Below, one piece after another: positions 55,052 to 63,495 of a stretch of DNA of 64,000 nt; within the stretch, counting starts at the first letter, position 1, and each line of letters starts with the position of its first letter. The DNA lies in NCBI GenBank assembly GCA_902776305.1, contig CACYPS010000003.1, forward strand, positions 62,001 to 126,000, read 5' to 3'. The stretch is from an uncultured Lachnospiraceae bacterium. Lineage in GTDB: Bacteria; Bacillota; Clostridia; Lachnospirales; Lachnospiraceae. The notes beneath the pieces were generated by a model. That model had not been told where the DNA came from. It searched no databases and worked only from the letters and a program-made list of their open reading frames with translations. The position numbers and the translations under genes were made by a program.

Positions 55052-56327
55052 AAACCTTTCTGTGGCATTTGCGGCGATCATGGCCAACAAAATGCGATCA
55101 GTCCTGACAATGCTTGGCATAATAATCGGTATCAGCGCCGTTATTACTATTGTTTCGATCGGAAGCGGACAGGGAAAAAAGATGCAGGACCAGATGAATA
55201 ATCAGGGCTTTGCCAATATTAGTATCTCTGTCAGTCGTAAAGAAGGAACCGAGGACACCGGTAACAGTAACGAAAGCATAAAAATTGATCAGGATCTTTT
55301 GCGTGAAGTATATAACAAACACGCTTCCGACTGTGACGGCATATCTATCGCACTGGATATGGAGCGCCTGACGGATGATTGGACGAGCGATTACACGAAG
55401 ACAAAAAGAAACCGTACAACTACATACTTCAGATTCACCAGTGATGGATTCTGGAAAGCTTCAAAATTCACATTCCTTGCGGGAAAACCGTTTACACTCA
55501 CTGATATTCGTAACGGTGCGCGTTCTATTATCCTGACCGACGCTCAGGCAAAAAATCTTTTCGGTGAGATAAGCGAAGATTGCATCGGACAGACCGTAGA
55601 ATGCTACTTTCTTAATATGTACTCAACATTTACAGTCCGCGGAGTCATTAAGCAACCCGCCGATTTCACTTTAAGCAACTATTATGTAGATCCGTTATCG
55701 GGCAAATACGTCAATGCCTCGGTTTCCTATATGCCTTACAAAGCATATGAAGTCATGACCGGCAAAAAGCCTGAACTCAACGATGTGATAATCATCCCTA
55801 AGAAGGGCAGCTCCGGTGATACGATTCTTGAGTTGATTGAAGCATTAAAGTCGGATTTGAATGCCGAAGCGCCGGATTATATGCAATACAATGCATCGAG
55901 CTCTGTGGACTATATTAAACAGATAGCCGCAAACTCGAGAAATCAGTTCCTGATAACTGCTCTCGTTGCAGCAATAGCGCTTTTGGTCGGCGGCATCGGT
56001 GTCATGAATATTATGATGGTCTCGATCACAGAGAGAACACGAGAAATCGGAACCAGAAAGGCGCTTGGCGCCACGAATGCTTCGCTTCTGTTCCAGTTCA
56101 TCACCGAGGCAGTTCTCCTGTGCCTGATTGGTGGTTTAATCGGAATTGTCTTAGGTATCATCTTTGGAATCATTGCATGTCGCGCCATGGACGTGCCCTA
56201 CGTACTGGAACCGCTCTCCATCCTCATATCCGTACTCTTCTCCCTGCTGATCGGCGGTTTCTTCGGCTACTACCCTGCCTCACGTGCTGCGAAGATGGAT
56301 CCGATCGAAGCACTGAGATATGAATAA
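55035..56327 (+). CDS. MacB-like ABC transporter permease
   Basis: A 430-residue FtsX/MacB permease: one N-terminal membrane segment (RSVLTMLGIIIGISAVITIVSIGSG, about 18-42), a large extracytoplasmic MacB_PCD domain (about 45-285), then three C-terminal segments with GGIGVMNIMMVSITERTREIGTRKALGATN and the final YPASRAAKMDPIEALRYE, diagnostic of the family. It overlaps the ATPase gene by 17 bases, with GGAGGGG before the ATG. Transcription ends at 56378-56411. Confidence 0.93.
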   Translation: MTSLHENLSVAFAAIMANKMRSVLTMLGIIIGISAVITIVSIGSGQGKKMQDQMNNQGFANISISVSRKEGTEDTGNSNESIKIDQDLLREVYNKHASDCDGISIALDMERLTDDWTSDYTKTKRNRTTTYFRFTSDGFWKASKFTFLAGKPFTLTDIRNGARSIILTDAQAKNLFGEISEDCIGQTVECYFLNMYSTFTVRGVIKQPADFTLSNYYVDPLSGKYVNASVSYMPYKAYEVMTGKKPELNDVIIIPKKGSSGDTILELIEALKSDLNAEAPDYMQYNASSSVDYIKQIAANSRNQFLITALVAAIALLVGGIGVMNIMMVSITERTREIGTRKALGATNASLLFQFITEAVLLCLIGGLIGIVLGIIFGIIACRAMDVPYVLEPLSILISVLFSLLIGGFFGYYPASRAAKMDPIEALRYE

Positions 56328-56336
56328 CCAAAGACC

Positions 56337-57059
56337 TCAGTAGAGAGCGGATTCAAAAATATTATGCATTTCTTCTATCGCCTGCCGGCAAACGGCAGGC
56401 GATATTTTTTTCCAGATCATGAATGAATCCGAGAGACCGAATTCCGGCGGAATATCGCCGAGGAAGGGTACTGCCTGCCAGAGGACCGGACGTGTTTCGA
56501 ATAGTGGTAGAAGCTGACCGGCAACGCACCTGTTTTCCTCTCTCAGATAACAGTTCAGTTCCATTCTACGAATCTGAAGAGGAGAATGCAGATCTACTTT
56601 TCTGCAGTCTTTGAGAACATTTTCCGAATACGACACGAATCGGGGTGCGTACTCTTTGAGGGCAGTATGATTCGATTTCGCAGAAAGCGTATGTGCCAGT
56701 CTCCTCATGTAAAAATGTGAGGCGGTTTCGCAGATGGATTCCTCGAGCCATTTAAGGTTTTCCGCGACGAGATACGGAATTCGATAATGGCACATTTCGT
56801 GCGCGAACTGATACGCTGCCTGCGAGACATATTGAATCTCCGTGTTCAGGTAGATTTCATGGCTGCCTCGAAAACAGCAGGGACTCTCCTCGCTGTGAAC
56901 CAGACTCACACGCAGCGGAAGCACCTCTCTCGCAGGCATATACATGTCAAAAAGGCTGATAATCTCGTCCAGTACGACAAGAAAATTATCAGCCTTGCGC
57001 GCGTTATATTCCGAATACAGATAGCATCCGGGATGTTCGGGTAATCTGAGCAGATACAT
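56337..57059 (-). CDS. Uncharacterised HExxH protein (possible metallopeptidase)
   Basis: A 240-residue soluble protein I cannot assign to a named family. QFAHEMCHYRIPYL (about residue 105) holds an HExxH motif, and LEESICETASHFYMRRLA, about 25 residues later, supplies an acidic candidate third zinc ligand, the pattern of gluzincin-like peptidases. The remainder is mixed alpha/beta with no signal peptide. The start at 57059 (ATG) is preferred over a TTG at 57113, though neither has a good ribosome site. Its 3' end overlaps the terminator of the efflux operon. Confidence 0.65.
   Translation of the reverse strand: MYLLRLPEHPGCYLYSEYNARKADNFLVVLDEIISLFDMYMPAREVLPLRVSLVHSEESPCCFRGSHEIYLNTEIQYVSQAAYQFAHEMCHYRIPYLVAENLKWLEESICETASHFYMRRLAHTLSAKSNHTALKEYAPRFVSYSENVLKDCRKVDLHSPLQIRRMELNCYLREENRCVAGQLLPLFETRPVLWQAVPFLGDIPPEFGLSDSFMIWKKISPAVCRQAIEEMHNIFESALY
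56378..56411 (+). terminator. Terminator of the efflux operon, embedded in a convergent gene
   Basis: ATCGCCTGCCG (56378-56388) and CGGCAGGCGAT (56393-56403) followed by ATTTTTTT. The same bases encode the last residues (KKISPAVCRQA) of the convergent gene ending at 56337. Confidence 0.9.
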
Positions 57060-57304
57060 TTCTGACTTTCTTTCAGGTCTTGGCGGCAAGACCCGGCGAG
57101 GGATTCCGATCAATGTTTTCTATATGAATAAAATCCCAGTGCTTCCTCCGTTTCCGGTCAGTATAGCATAAAAAGGAATGCAAATCCACAAAGATGCCCA
57201 ATTCGGGTAAAGTTGTGTTATTATATAAAGCAGGGCGGTCTCATGACAGCTAAACTCATGGAACATCTCCCGCGAAACAGTATTATTACAGAAGGAGAAC
57301 AACA

Positions 57305-58387
57305 TTGAAAAAAAAGATACTTTTCATGATACTTGCATGCATTACGGCACTGTCTATTACCTCATGCGAAAGCGCGCCGGCAACAACAGAAAATGAAACT
57401 TCTGCTGCCGCAGAAAGCAGCATAGAAACAGTAACAGACGAATCCGTCACAGCTCAGGAAGCCCTCGGGAATGATTCTTCCCTGTCTGATGTGTCCACCG
57501 CAGTGGCAGACACCTCCGTCGCTGATTCTTCGACATCGGCTGTCCCCGCTGATACGAGCACGGCAGCAGAGGCTCAGGACGCATCCGTAGCACCGGAGAT
57601 CGCTCCGCAAGAAACCATAACACAGACTCCCGTCTATCTGACGGATGATATGGAGTTTGCTTCTTTCTCTCAGATTCACAGTGACGCAGCCATCCTTTAC
57701 GAGAACCATAAGTCCAACAGCAACGGAATCACGATCTGCGTCAATGCGGGACACGGCACAAACGGAGGTGAGTCTGTACGCACACAGTGCCATCCTGACG
57801 GTACGCCGAAAGTGACCGGCGGATCAACATCGGAAGGTTCAACGACCGCGACAGCTGTCGCCTCCGGTATGACATTCCTCGACGGAACAGAAGAACGCGC
57901 TGTGACTCTTCCAGCGGCCATCATTTTAAAAGACAGGCTTCTCGACGCAGGTTACAACGTTCTCATGATACGTGAGACGGAAGACGTCCAGCTGGATAAT
58001 ATTGCCAGAACAGTCCTTGCCAACACATATGCACAGGCTCATGTCGCTCTTCACTGGGATTCGACCGAGAGTGATAAGGGCGCGTATTATATGAAAGTTC
58101 CGTCTGTTGACAGTTACAAATCTATGTATCCGGTGTCCGAGACATGGGAAAAGAGTGATCAGTTCGGTGAATGCCTCGTACAGGGCCTCGGTCAGGCAGG
58201 CAGAAGCATATTCGAGAGCGGATCTATAGAAATGGATCTCACACAGACATCCTACTCCAAAGTTCCGAGCATTGACATTGAGCTTGGCGACAGAGCATCG
58301 GATCACTCAGATGAAACGCTTCAGAATATTGCCGAAGGCCTTCTGATGGGTATCAATGCCTACTTTGGAATCGGCGGACAGGGCTGA
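57305..58387 (+). CDS. N-acetylmuramoyl-L-alanine amidase (Amidase_3) lipoprotein
   Basis: Cell-wall hydrolase cleaving the glycan-peptide amide bond. The 360 residues have a lipoprotein signal ending ITSC (Cys at 21), a Ser/Thr/Ala/Glu-rich linker to about 115, and a catalytic domain with the zinc ligands in ICVNAGHGTNGGES, ALHWDSTES and the catalytic Glu in VPSIDIELGDRASD. The segment between (MTFLDGTEERAVTLPAAIILKDRLLDAGYNVLMIR) fits Amidase_3. The start is a TTG at 57305 with AGAAGGAGAACAACA upstream. It is followed 40 bases later by the methyltransferase-STAS gene. Confidence 0.9.
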   Translation: MKKKILFMILACITALSITSCESAPATTENETSAAAESSIETVTDESVTAQEALGNDSSLSDVSTAVADTSVADSSTSAVPADTSTAAEAQDASVAPEIAPQETITQTPVYLTDDMEFASFSQIHSDAAILYENHKSNSNGITICVNAGHGTNGGESVRTQCHPDGTPKVTGGSTSEGSTTATAVASGMTFLDGTEERAVTLPAAIILKDRLLDAGYNVLMIRETEDVQLDNIARTVLANTYAQAHVALHWDSTESDKGAYYMKVPSVDSYKSMYPVSETWEKSDQFGECLVQGLGQAGRSIFESGSIEMDLTQTSYSKVPSIDIELGDRASDHSDETLQNIAEGLLMGINAYFGIGGQG

Positions 58388-58427
58388 TGATTACAAAGAA
58401 ATACAATAACTGCAAGGAGAATTTATC

Positions 58428-59669
58428 ATGAAAGACTTACATTCGTTCGAAGCAATCAACCCCGTTATAAGCTCTGCCGGATACGCCCTCACTGGCCTTG
58501 CCGGAGCAGGCATACCGGAAGCCGTAAAACTTTATAGGCAGCTCTACAACGAAACGCCGGAAGTGATAGATACCGCCTCGCCCGATGGGCTGAAAGCCGC
58601 ATCTTCCATCATCAACATTGAGTTCCGTTACAAAGCAATCAATCGGGCAATCGAAAAGACCGGTATCCGTAACGTGCTGGATCTTGGCTGCGGTTTCTCC
58701 CCGAGACCGCTGGCGCTGTCCGAGATGGGCTACAATGTTCTGGGTGCTGATCTTCCCGTCGTCATTGAGAAAATCTCACCGGCTGCAAAAGCGCTGTCAG
58801 TCAATGGCGAGACCAATCTGACCTATCTTGCGGTCGATGCGACAAACGCCGCTTCCCTCTCTGATGCTGCAGATCTTCTTGGCGATGAGATCGTCATCGT
58901 GACAGAAGGGCTCCTTAACTGCTTAACGGAATCAGAACTCTGGACAGTCGTTGAAAATATCCGTACCACGCTTCTTCGCCACGGAGGCGTCTGGATCACA
59001 ACTGACTTTGATGAAAAAGACTTCTCTGTCGCAGGGTATAAGGCCATAGCCGGTCCGGACATTGCAGCCGAGCTCGATAAAGAACATCAAAAGCAGATTG
59101 AAGAGCTGTTCGGTGAACAGTATGGCTCTGAGAATCCGGCTCCTGTGGAAATGATTGGAAAGGACATCCTCTTTGAGCTCCATCTGGCTGAGGACACTCT
59201 TCCTTTATATGACGGAAGCACAGATATTCTATCGCTTTCGCTTGTTTCGGATGACGTCGCGGAGAACTGTAAAGATATTTACAGCAACTGCCATGTCAGC
59301 GTAATTTCGGAGGATGACTCAACCCCGGCTATCGACAGACTGGCTGCGCTATTTACCACGCCTGACGGAACGCTGTCGATTCGACATGAGATTATCAACG
59401 GCATTCTCAGGATTTCCCTGAAGGGTCGCCTTGATTCGCTCACATCTCCGAATCTGCTCAAGTTCTACGAGGACGAGCTGGAGAAGAAGAGCTTCCGCAA
59501 GGTTCAGCTTGATTTCAAGGAACTGGCCTATATCTCTTCTGCCGGACTTCGTGTACTGCTTATCATGTACAAGGGAACTCCCGGCCATGAAGTAAAACTC
59601 TTCAACCTCGGAACGGAAGTATTCTCGGTGCTCGAGATGACCGGTTACGCCGATATTTTCGGAATCTGA
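58428..59669 (+). CDS. SAM-dependent methyltransferase fused to a STAS domain
   Basis: A 413-residue fusion. Residues about 1-280 are a class I methyltransferase related to the leucine carboxyl methyltransferase group: SAM motif NVLDLGCGFSPRPLALSEMGYNVLGADLP (82-110), and VTEGLLNCLTESELWTVV. Residues about 305-413 form a STAS domain (LSIRHEIINGILRISLKGRLDSLTSPNLLKFYEDEL, then VQLDFKELAYISSAGLRVLL), whose Ser-Ser pair is where anti-sigma factor antagonists are phosphorylated. The combination is unusual. It suggests a methyl transfer switched by a STAS partner or by a kinase, which is inference. ATG follows AAGGAGAATTTATC. Confidence 0.88.
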   Translation: MKDLHSFEAINPVISSAGYALTGLAGAGIPEAVKLYRQLYNETPEVIDTASPDGLKAASSIINIEFRYKAINRAIEKTGIRNVLDLGCGFSPRPLALSEMGYNVLGADLPVVIEKISPAAKALSVNGETNLTYLAVDATNAASLSDAADLLGDEIVIVTEGLLNCLTESELWTVVENIRTTLLRHGGVWITTDFDEKDFSVAGYKAIAGPDIAAELDKEHQKQIEELFGEQYGSENPAPVEMIGKDILFELHLAEDTLPLYDGSTDILSLSLVSDDVAENCKDIYSNCHVSVISEDDSTPAIDRLAALFTTPDGTLSIRHEIINGILRISLKGRLDSLTSPNLLKFYEDELEKKSFRKVQLDFKELAYISSAGLRVLLIMYKGTPGHEVKLFNLGTEVFSVLEMTGYADIFGI

Positions 59670-59757
59670 GACATATGCAGCTTATTCATCATCGGACGCC
59701 GGGATGATTCAGCGACCGGGAAAGCTCGGTAGTCTTTCGCCCGGGTAAAATGATACG

Positions 59758-59825
59758 AAAAAGCACTTTGTGCGACCATGTGTATGCGAATATCAATACA
59801 CAGATCCACAAAGTGCTTTTTATTT
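59758..59825. terminator. Bidirectional hairpin with conserved apical motif
   Basis: AAAAAGCACTTTGTG (from 59758) and CACAAAGTGCTTTTT (to 59821) form a perfect 15-bp stem, with T-runs on both strands, between convergent genes. The apical region TGCGACCATGTGTATGC closely resembles that of the large hairpin at 1312-1364, including an inner GTGTAT/ATACAC stem, so it is more than a simple terminator. Confidence 0.85.
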
Positions 59826-59905
59826 TTCATCGCGCGCGGAAGACGCCTTAACGCCTCACACGTCGCGTCAAGAACGCCATAGCGTTCCTGGCATTCTATT
59901 CTTCC

Positions 59906-61282
59906 TCAGACCATCTCTTCCGGATGAAATACCTCGTCAAATCTCTCCGCCGTCAAAAATCCCAGCGACACGCACGCTTCCTTAAGCGATGTATTCTCGT
60001 CAAACGCCTTGTGAGCGACTTTCGCAGCATTTTCGTAGCCGATGTAGGGATTGAGGGCTGTGACCAACATAAGCGAATTATGAAGGTTGTGATGCATCTT
60101 CTCCTCATTTACCTTAATGCCGACCGCACAGTTATTGTTGAATGCCATGATCGATTCGGCAAGCAGACGCACGGACTGGAGGAAATTATAAATGAGGACC
60201 GGCATAAAGACATTCAGCTCGAAATTCCCCTGTGTGGCAGCCATGCCGACAGCTACGTCATTTCCCATGATCTGTACAGCCACCATGGTGACCTGCTCAC
60301 ACTGCGTCGGATTGACCTTGCCCGGCATGATAGAGGATCCCGGTTCATTTGCCGGTATTGTGATTTCCCCTAAGCCAAGGCGGGGGCCGGAAGCGAGCCA
60401 GCGCACGTCATTTGCGATCTTCATCATGTCCGCGGCTGTTGCCTTGACCGCACCGTGGGCATATACCAGCTCATCCTTTGATGTGAGGGCGTGGAATTTA
60501 TTGTCGGCAGTGACAAAGTCTTTTCCCGTTACATCAGCAACCTCCTTAGCGACTCTCACATCAAAACCTTTCGGCGTGTTCAAACCGGTCCCTACAGCCG
60601 TTCCTCCGAGCGCCAGCTGACGGAGCGGTCCCGCTGCCATACGAAGAAGCTCCACGTCCTTCTCGAGCGAGCTGCGCCAGCCTGACACCTCCTGTGCGAA
60701 TTTCACCGGAGTTGCGTCCTGGAGATGCGTGCGGCCTGATTTTACCACGTCGGGATTTTCGGCCTCTATTTTCCTGAACGTAGTAATCAATGTTTCTATT
60801 GCAGGAATCAGTTTATCCTCGATACTTATTACCGCTGCGATGTGCATAGCCGTCGGGAACGTGTCGTTTGATGACTGGCTCATGTTGATATCATCGTTCG
60901 GATGGCAGAGCTTCTTTCCGGCAAGCTGATTTGCGCGATTGGCAATGACCTCGTTGGAGTTCATATTGGACTGGGTGCCGGATCCTGTCTGCCAGACGAC
61001 CAGAGGGAACTCTTCCATCAGATCGCCGGCAATCACCTCATCACATGCCGTTTTGATCACTTCGAGTTTTTCATCCGTCATACGTTCCGGTACGAGAGCG
61101 TGATTGGCCTGCGCGGCAGCTTTTTTCAGAATTCCGAACGCATGAATGATCTCTGCCGGCATCGTCTCGATACCCACGCCGATCGGAAAATTCTCATGGC
61201 TGCGCTCTGTCTGTGCGCCCCACAGTCTGTCTGCGGGCACCTTCACTTCACCCATTGAGTCGTGTTCTATTCTGTATTCCAT
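59906..61282 (-). CDS. fumC: Fumarate hydratase class II (internal start)
   Basis: Reversible hydration of fumarate to malate. From the ATG at 61282 the 458-residue product has normal FumC length and motifs: HDSMGEVKVPADRLWGAQTERS, WQTGSGTQSNMNSNEVIANRA, SQSSNDTFPTAMHIAA, GRTHLQDATPVKFAQEVSGW, and the superfamily signature GSSIMPGKVNPTQCEQ. GGAGG lies 5 bases upstream of this ATG, within the radical SAM coding sequence, so independent initiation is likely even though the frame is open upstream. It ends 80 bases from the bidirectional hairpin. Confidence 0.92.
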   Translation of the reverse strand: MEYRIEHDSMGEVKVPADRLWGAQTERSHENFPIGVGIETMPAEIIHAFGILKKAAAQANHALVPERMTDEKLEVIKTACDEVIAGDLMEEFPLVVWQTGSGTQSNMNSNEVIANRANQLAGKKLCHPNDDINMSQSSNDTFPTAMHIAAVISIEDKLIPAIETLITTFRKIEAENPDVVKSGRTHLQDATPVKFAQEVSGWRSSLEKDVELLRMAAGPLRQLALGGTAVGTGLNTPKGFDVRVAKEVADVTGKDFVTADNKFHALTSKDELVYAHGAVKATAADMMKIANDVRWLASGPRLGLGEITIPANEPGSSIMPGKVNPTQCEQVTMVAVQIMGNDVAVGMAATQGNFELNVFMPVLIYNFLQSVRLLAESIMAFNNNCAVGIKVNEEKMHHNLHNSLMLVTALNPYIGYENAAKVAHKAFDENTSLKEACVSLGFLTAERFDEVFHPEEMV

Positions 61283-62206
61283 AATTACCTCCGTTCTGTT
61301 CGTCATATCTTTGATCGCCTTGTTGAGTGCATTCAGCACACGCTTTTTATCCGCACTCCATAGTGGTTCAATCAGAAGTTTTTTCGGACCGTCACCGGTC
61401 ATTCGGTGTATCACTACATCTTCCGGGAGAATCTGAAGGGATGTCACGATCAAATCAATATACTCATCCATCGATAGTATGTGGAAGGGCTTCTTTTCGT
61501 ACTCCTCCGCCATTTTCGTCCCTCTCAAAATGTGCAGGAGCTGCAGTTTCACGCCGTCCGGGTGCGGATGCAGGTTCGAAAGGTACGTGACGGTGTCCAG
61601 CATATCTTCTCTCGTCTCACCGGGCAGTCCGTAGATTATATGAATTATAACGGAAAATCCCTTCTCTTTCAGTACCTGAAAAGCCTGCTCAAATACGGAA
61701 AGAGGATAACCCCGATTAATTCTCCCCGCTGTCTTATCATGCATTGTCTGCAGGCCCAGTTCGATCCAGATTTCCTTACGGTATGTCTGTTTCAGGCTGA
61801 CGAGCATATCCAGGATCTCATCCGGAAGACAGTCAGGTCTGGTTCCGAGCGACAAAGCCACGATCTCGGGCCTCGCCAGCGTCTCGGCATACAGTTTTCC
61901 CAATCGCTCAGGATCACCGTATGTATTCGTAAAAGACTGGAAATACGCGATATATTTCCTGTCACTTTCCGGAATCCCGGATGATATCTTCCGTCCGACT
62001 TTCCTCTTCGCGTATTCAAGCTGGTCCTCAACAGAAAGAACGGGAGATGCAAAATCTCCCGAACCGCCTTCTGAACAGAATGTACAGCCCCCGTATCCCA
62101 GCCTGCCGTCCCGGTTCGGGCAGCTGCATCCGCTGGACAGGGAAAGTCTGTAGACCTTCGTCCCGTATCTTCTTTTCATTTCATCAGAAATTGTGCGAAT
62201 CACCAT
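59906..62206 (-). CDS. Continuous ORF: radical SAM protein (TIGR01212 type) joined to fumarase
   Basis: One 766-codon frame without a stop. Residues 1-308 are a radical SAM protein of the TIGR01212/YhcC family: [4Fe-4S] motif CSCPNRDGRLGYGGCTFC, YFQSFTNTYGDPERL, LSLGTRPDCLPDEIL, WIELGLQTMHDKT, IIYGLPGETREDM, and the usual C-terminal block LWSADKKRVLNALNKAI. From residue 309 the sequence is a complete class II fumarase. The family normally ends near residue 310, so the stop codon appears to have been lost. The function of the radical SAM part is not established in the family. Either a real bifunctional fusion, two products by internal start, or a sequence error. Confidence 0.85.
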   Translation of the reverse strand: MVIRTISDEMKRRYGTKVYRLSLSSGCSCPNRDGRLGYGGCTFCSEGGSGDFASPVLSVEDQLEYAKRKVGRKISSGIPESDRKYIAYFQSFTNTYGDPERLGKLYAETLARPEIVALSLGTRPDCLPDEILDMLVSLKQTYRKEIWIELGLQTMHDKTAGRINRGYPLSVFEQAFQVLKEKGFSVIIHIIYGLPGETREDMLDTVTYLSNLHPHPDGVKLQLLHILRGTKMAEEYEKKPFHILSMDEYIDLIVTSLQILPEDVVIHRMTGDGPKKLLIEPLWSADKKRVLNALNKAIKDMTNRTEVIMEYRIEHDSMGEVKVPADRLWGAQTERSHENFPIGVGIETMPAEIIHAFGILKKAAAQANHALVPERMTDEKLEVIKTACDEVIAGDLMEEFPLVVWQTGSGTQSNMNSNEVIANRANQLAGKKLCHPNDDINMSQSSNDTFPTAMHIAAVISIEDKLIPAIETLITTFRKIEAENPDVVKSGRTHLQDATPVKFAQEVSGWRSSLEKDVELLRMAAGPLRQLALGGTAVGTGLNTPKGFDVRVAKEVADVTGKDFVTADNKFHALTSKDELVYAHGAVKATAADMMKIANDVRWLASGPRLGLGEITIPANEPGSSIMPGKVNPTQCEQVTMVAVQIMGNDVAVGMAATQGNFELNVFMPVLIYNFLQSVRLLAESIMAFNNNCAVGIKVNEEKMHHNLHNSLMLVTALNPYIGYENAAKVAHKAFDENTSLKEACVSLGFLTAERFDEVFHPEEMV

Positions 62207-62232
62207 AACATTTTCCGAAGATTTTTCTGACT

Positions 62233-63495
62233 TCAGCTCTTTTCCGTTCTGTCTACTTTGACCAGCACCCGCTCAACGCGTCTCTCTCCCATCTCTAGAA
62301 CAGTCACCGTAAGACCGTCGTGCGTGAAGGTTTCACCTTCCTCCGGGAATCTTCCGAAGTTCTCGATCGTCCACCCTCCGACAGTCTTGCTCTCGCAGGA
62401 GAACTCCTCTTCACGGATCCCGATGAACTCAAGGAAATCGGAGATCGCCATATCTCCGTCTATTTCATAGAGCCCATCGTTCCTCTTATGTATCTCATCT
62501 TCCACGGTATCCGTTTCATCCCAGATTTCACCGACAACCTCTTCGAGTACATCTTCCATGGAAATAATACCCAGCGTACCACCGTATTCATCCACGACGA
62601 TGCCAAGATGCTGTCTTGCTTCCCGAAATGCCGCCAGAACTTCGGGCAGTTTCATGGTCTTATAGATATAGCACGGCTCCATGAGCAGGGAACGTATATC
62701 GATGTCTACGCCTTCCGTGAGAGCTTTCAGATATTTGTTCAAGTGCAGCACGCCGATAATATGATCTATATTCCCCTCATAGACCGGTATTCTCGTAAAA
62801 TGCGACCGGCTGATGATGTCAAGGATCTCTTCCTGTGTGTCTTCAATATCGATTGCTGTCACATCCACCCTTGCGGTCATAGCCTGCCTTGCAGACGTAT
62901 CGTGGAACTCAATGGCGGCCTGTACGAGCTCGCTCTCCTCCTCGTCGATGACGCTCTCATCTTCCGCTGTCTCAATAATGGAGGTGAGTTCCTCTTTCTT
63001 CTCTTCAGGATCTTCCTCTATCTCACCCTTCATAGGCAGAGTGATCAGATACACCAGCCCCACCACGATGAGAACGAGCGGCCTCAGAATAATCATCAGG
63101 AAACGTATCGGATATGCGTACTTCTTGGCATAAATATTCGCGCCTTTTTTGGATGTGATCTTCGGAATCGTTTCACCGAATATGATGACGGAAATCGTGA
63201 TCAGGACAGTGGCGATCCATGCATACTTATCTGTACCCGCTATGAGGATGACCGCTACCGAACCCAGCGACGAGCAGGCGATGTTGACCAGATTATTGCC
63301 GATCAGGATCGCCCCGAGCGCATCATCAAAGTGCTCGGCTATATAGAGAGCTACGCCGGCTTTCTTTGAGCCTTCCTCCTTCTCATTTTCAAGCCTCATA
63401 GTATTGCATGAGGAATAGGACATTTCCGAACCGGAAAAGAATCCGGACAGGTAAATACACAAAATGATGCCGGCTATGACAAGATATGTAATCAT
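62233..63495 (-). CDS. CNNM/HlyC-CorC family membrane protein (DUF21-CBS-CorC_HlyC)
   Basis: A 420-residue membrane protein. The N-terminal DUF21 domain (about 1-160) has three to four membrane segments (YLSGFFSGSEMSYSSCN and LIGNNLVNIACSSLGSVAVILI); tandem CBS domains follow (RQAMTARVDVTAIDIEDTQEEILDIISRSHFTRIPVY, then MKLPEVLAAFREARQHLGIVVDEYGGTLGIISMEDVLEEVVGEI); a CorC_HlyC domain ends the protein. Family members transport or sense Mg2+/Co2+; the hemolysin annotation is historical. The ATG overlaps the stop of the preceding gene (ATGA), so the two paralogs are coupled. Confidence 0.92.
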   Translation of the reverse strand: MITYLVIAGIILCIYLSGFFSGSEMSYSSCNTMRLENEKEEGSKKAGVALYIAEHFDDALGAILIGNNLVNIACSSLGSVAVILIAGTDKYAWIATVLITISVIIFGETIPKITSKKGANIYAKKYAYPIRFLMIILRPLVLIVVGLVYLITLPMKGEIEEDPEEKKEELTSIIETAEDESVIDEEESELVQAAIEFHDTSARQAMTARVDVTAIDIEDTQEEILDIISRSHFTRIPVYEGNIDHIIGVLHLNKYLKALTEGVDIDIRSLLMEPCYIYKTMKLPEVLAAFREARQHLGIVVDEYGGTLGIISMEDVLEEVVGEIWDETDTVEDEIHKRNDGLYEIDGDMAISDFLEFIGIREEEFSCESKTVGGWTIENFGRFPEEGETFTHDGLTVTVLEMGERRVERVLVKVDRTEKS

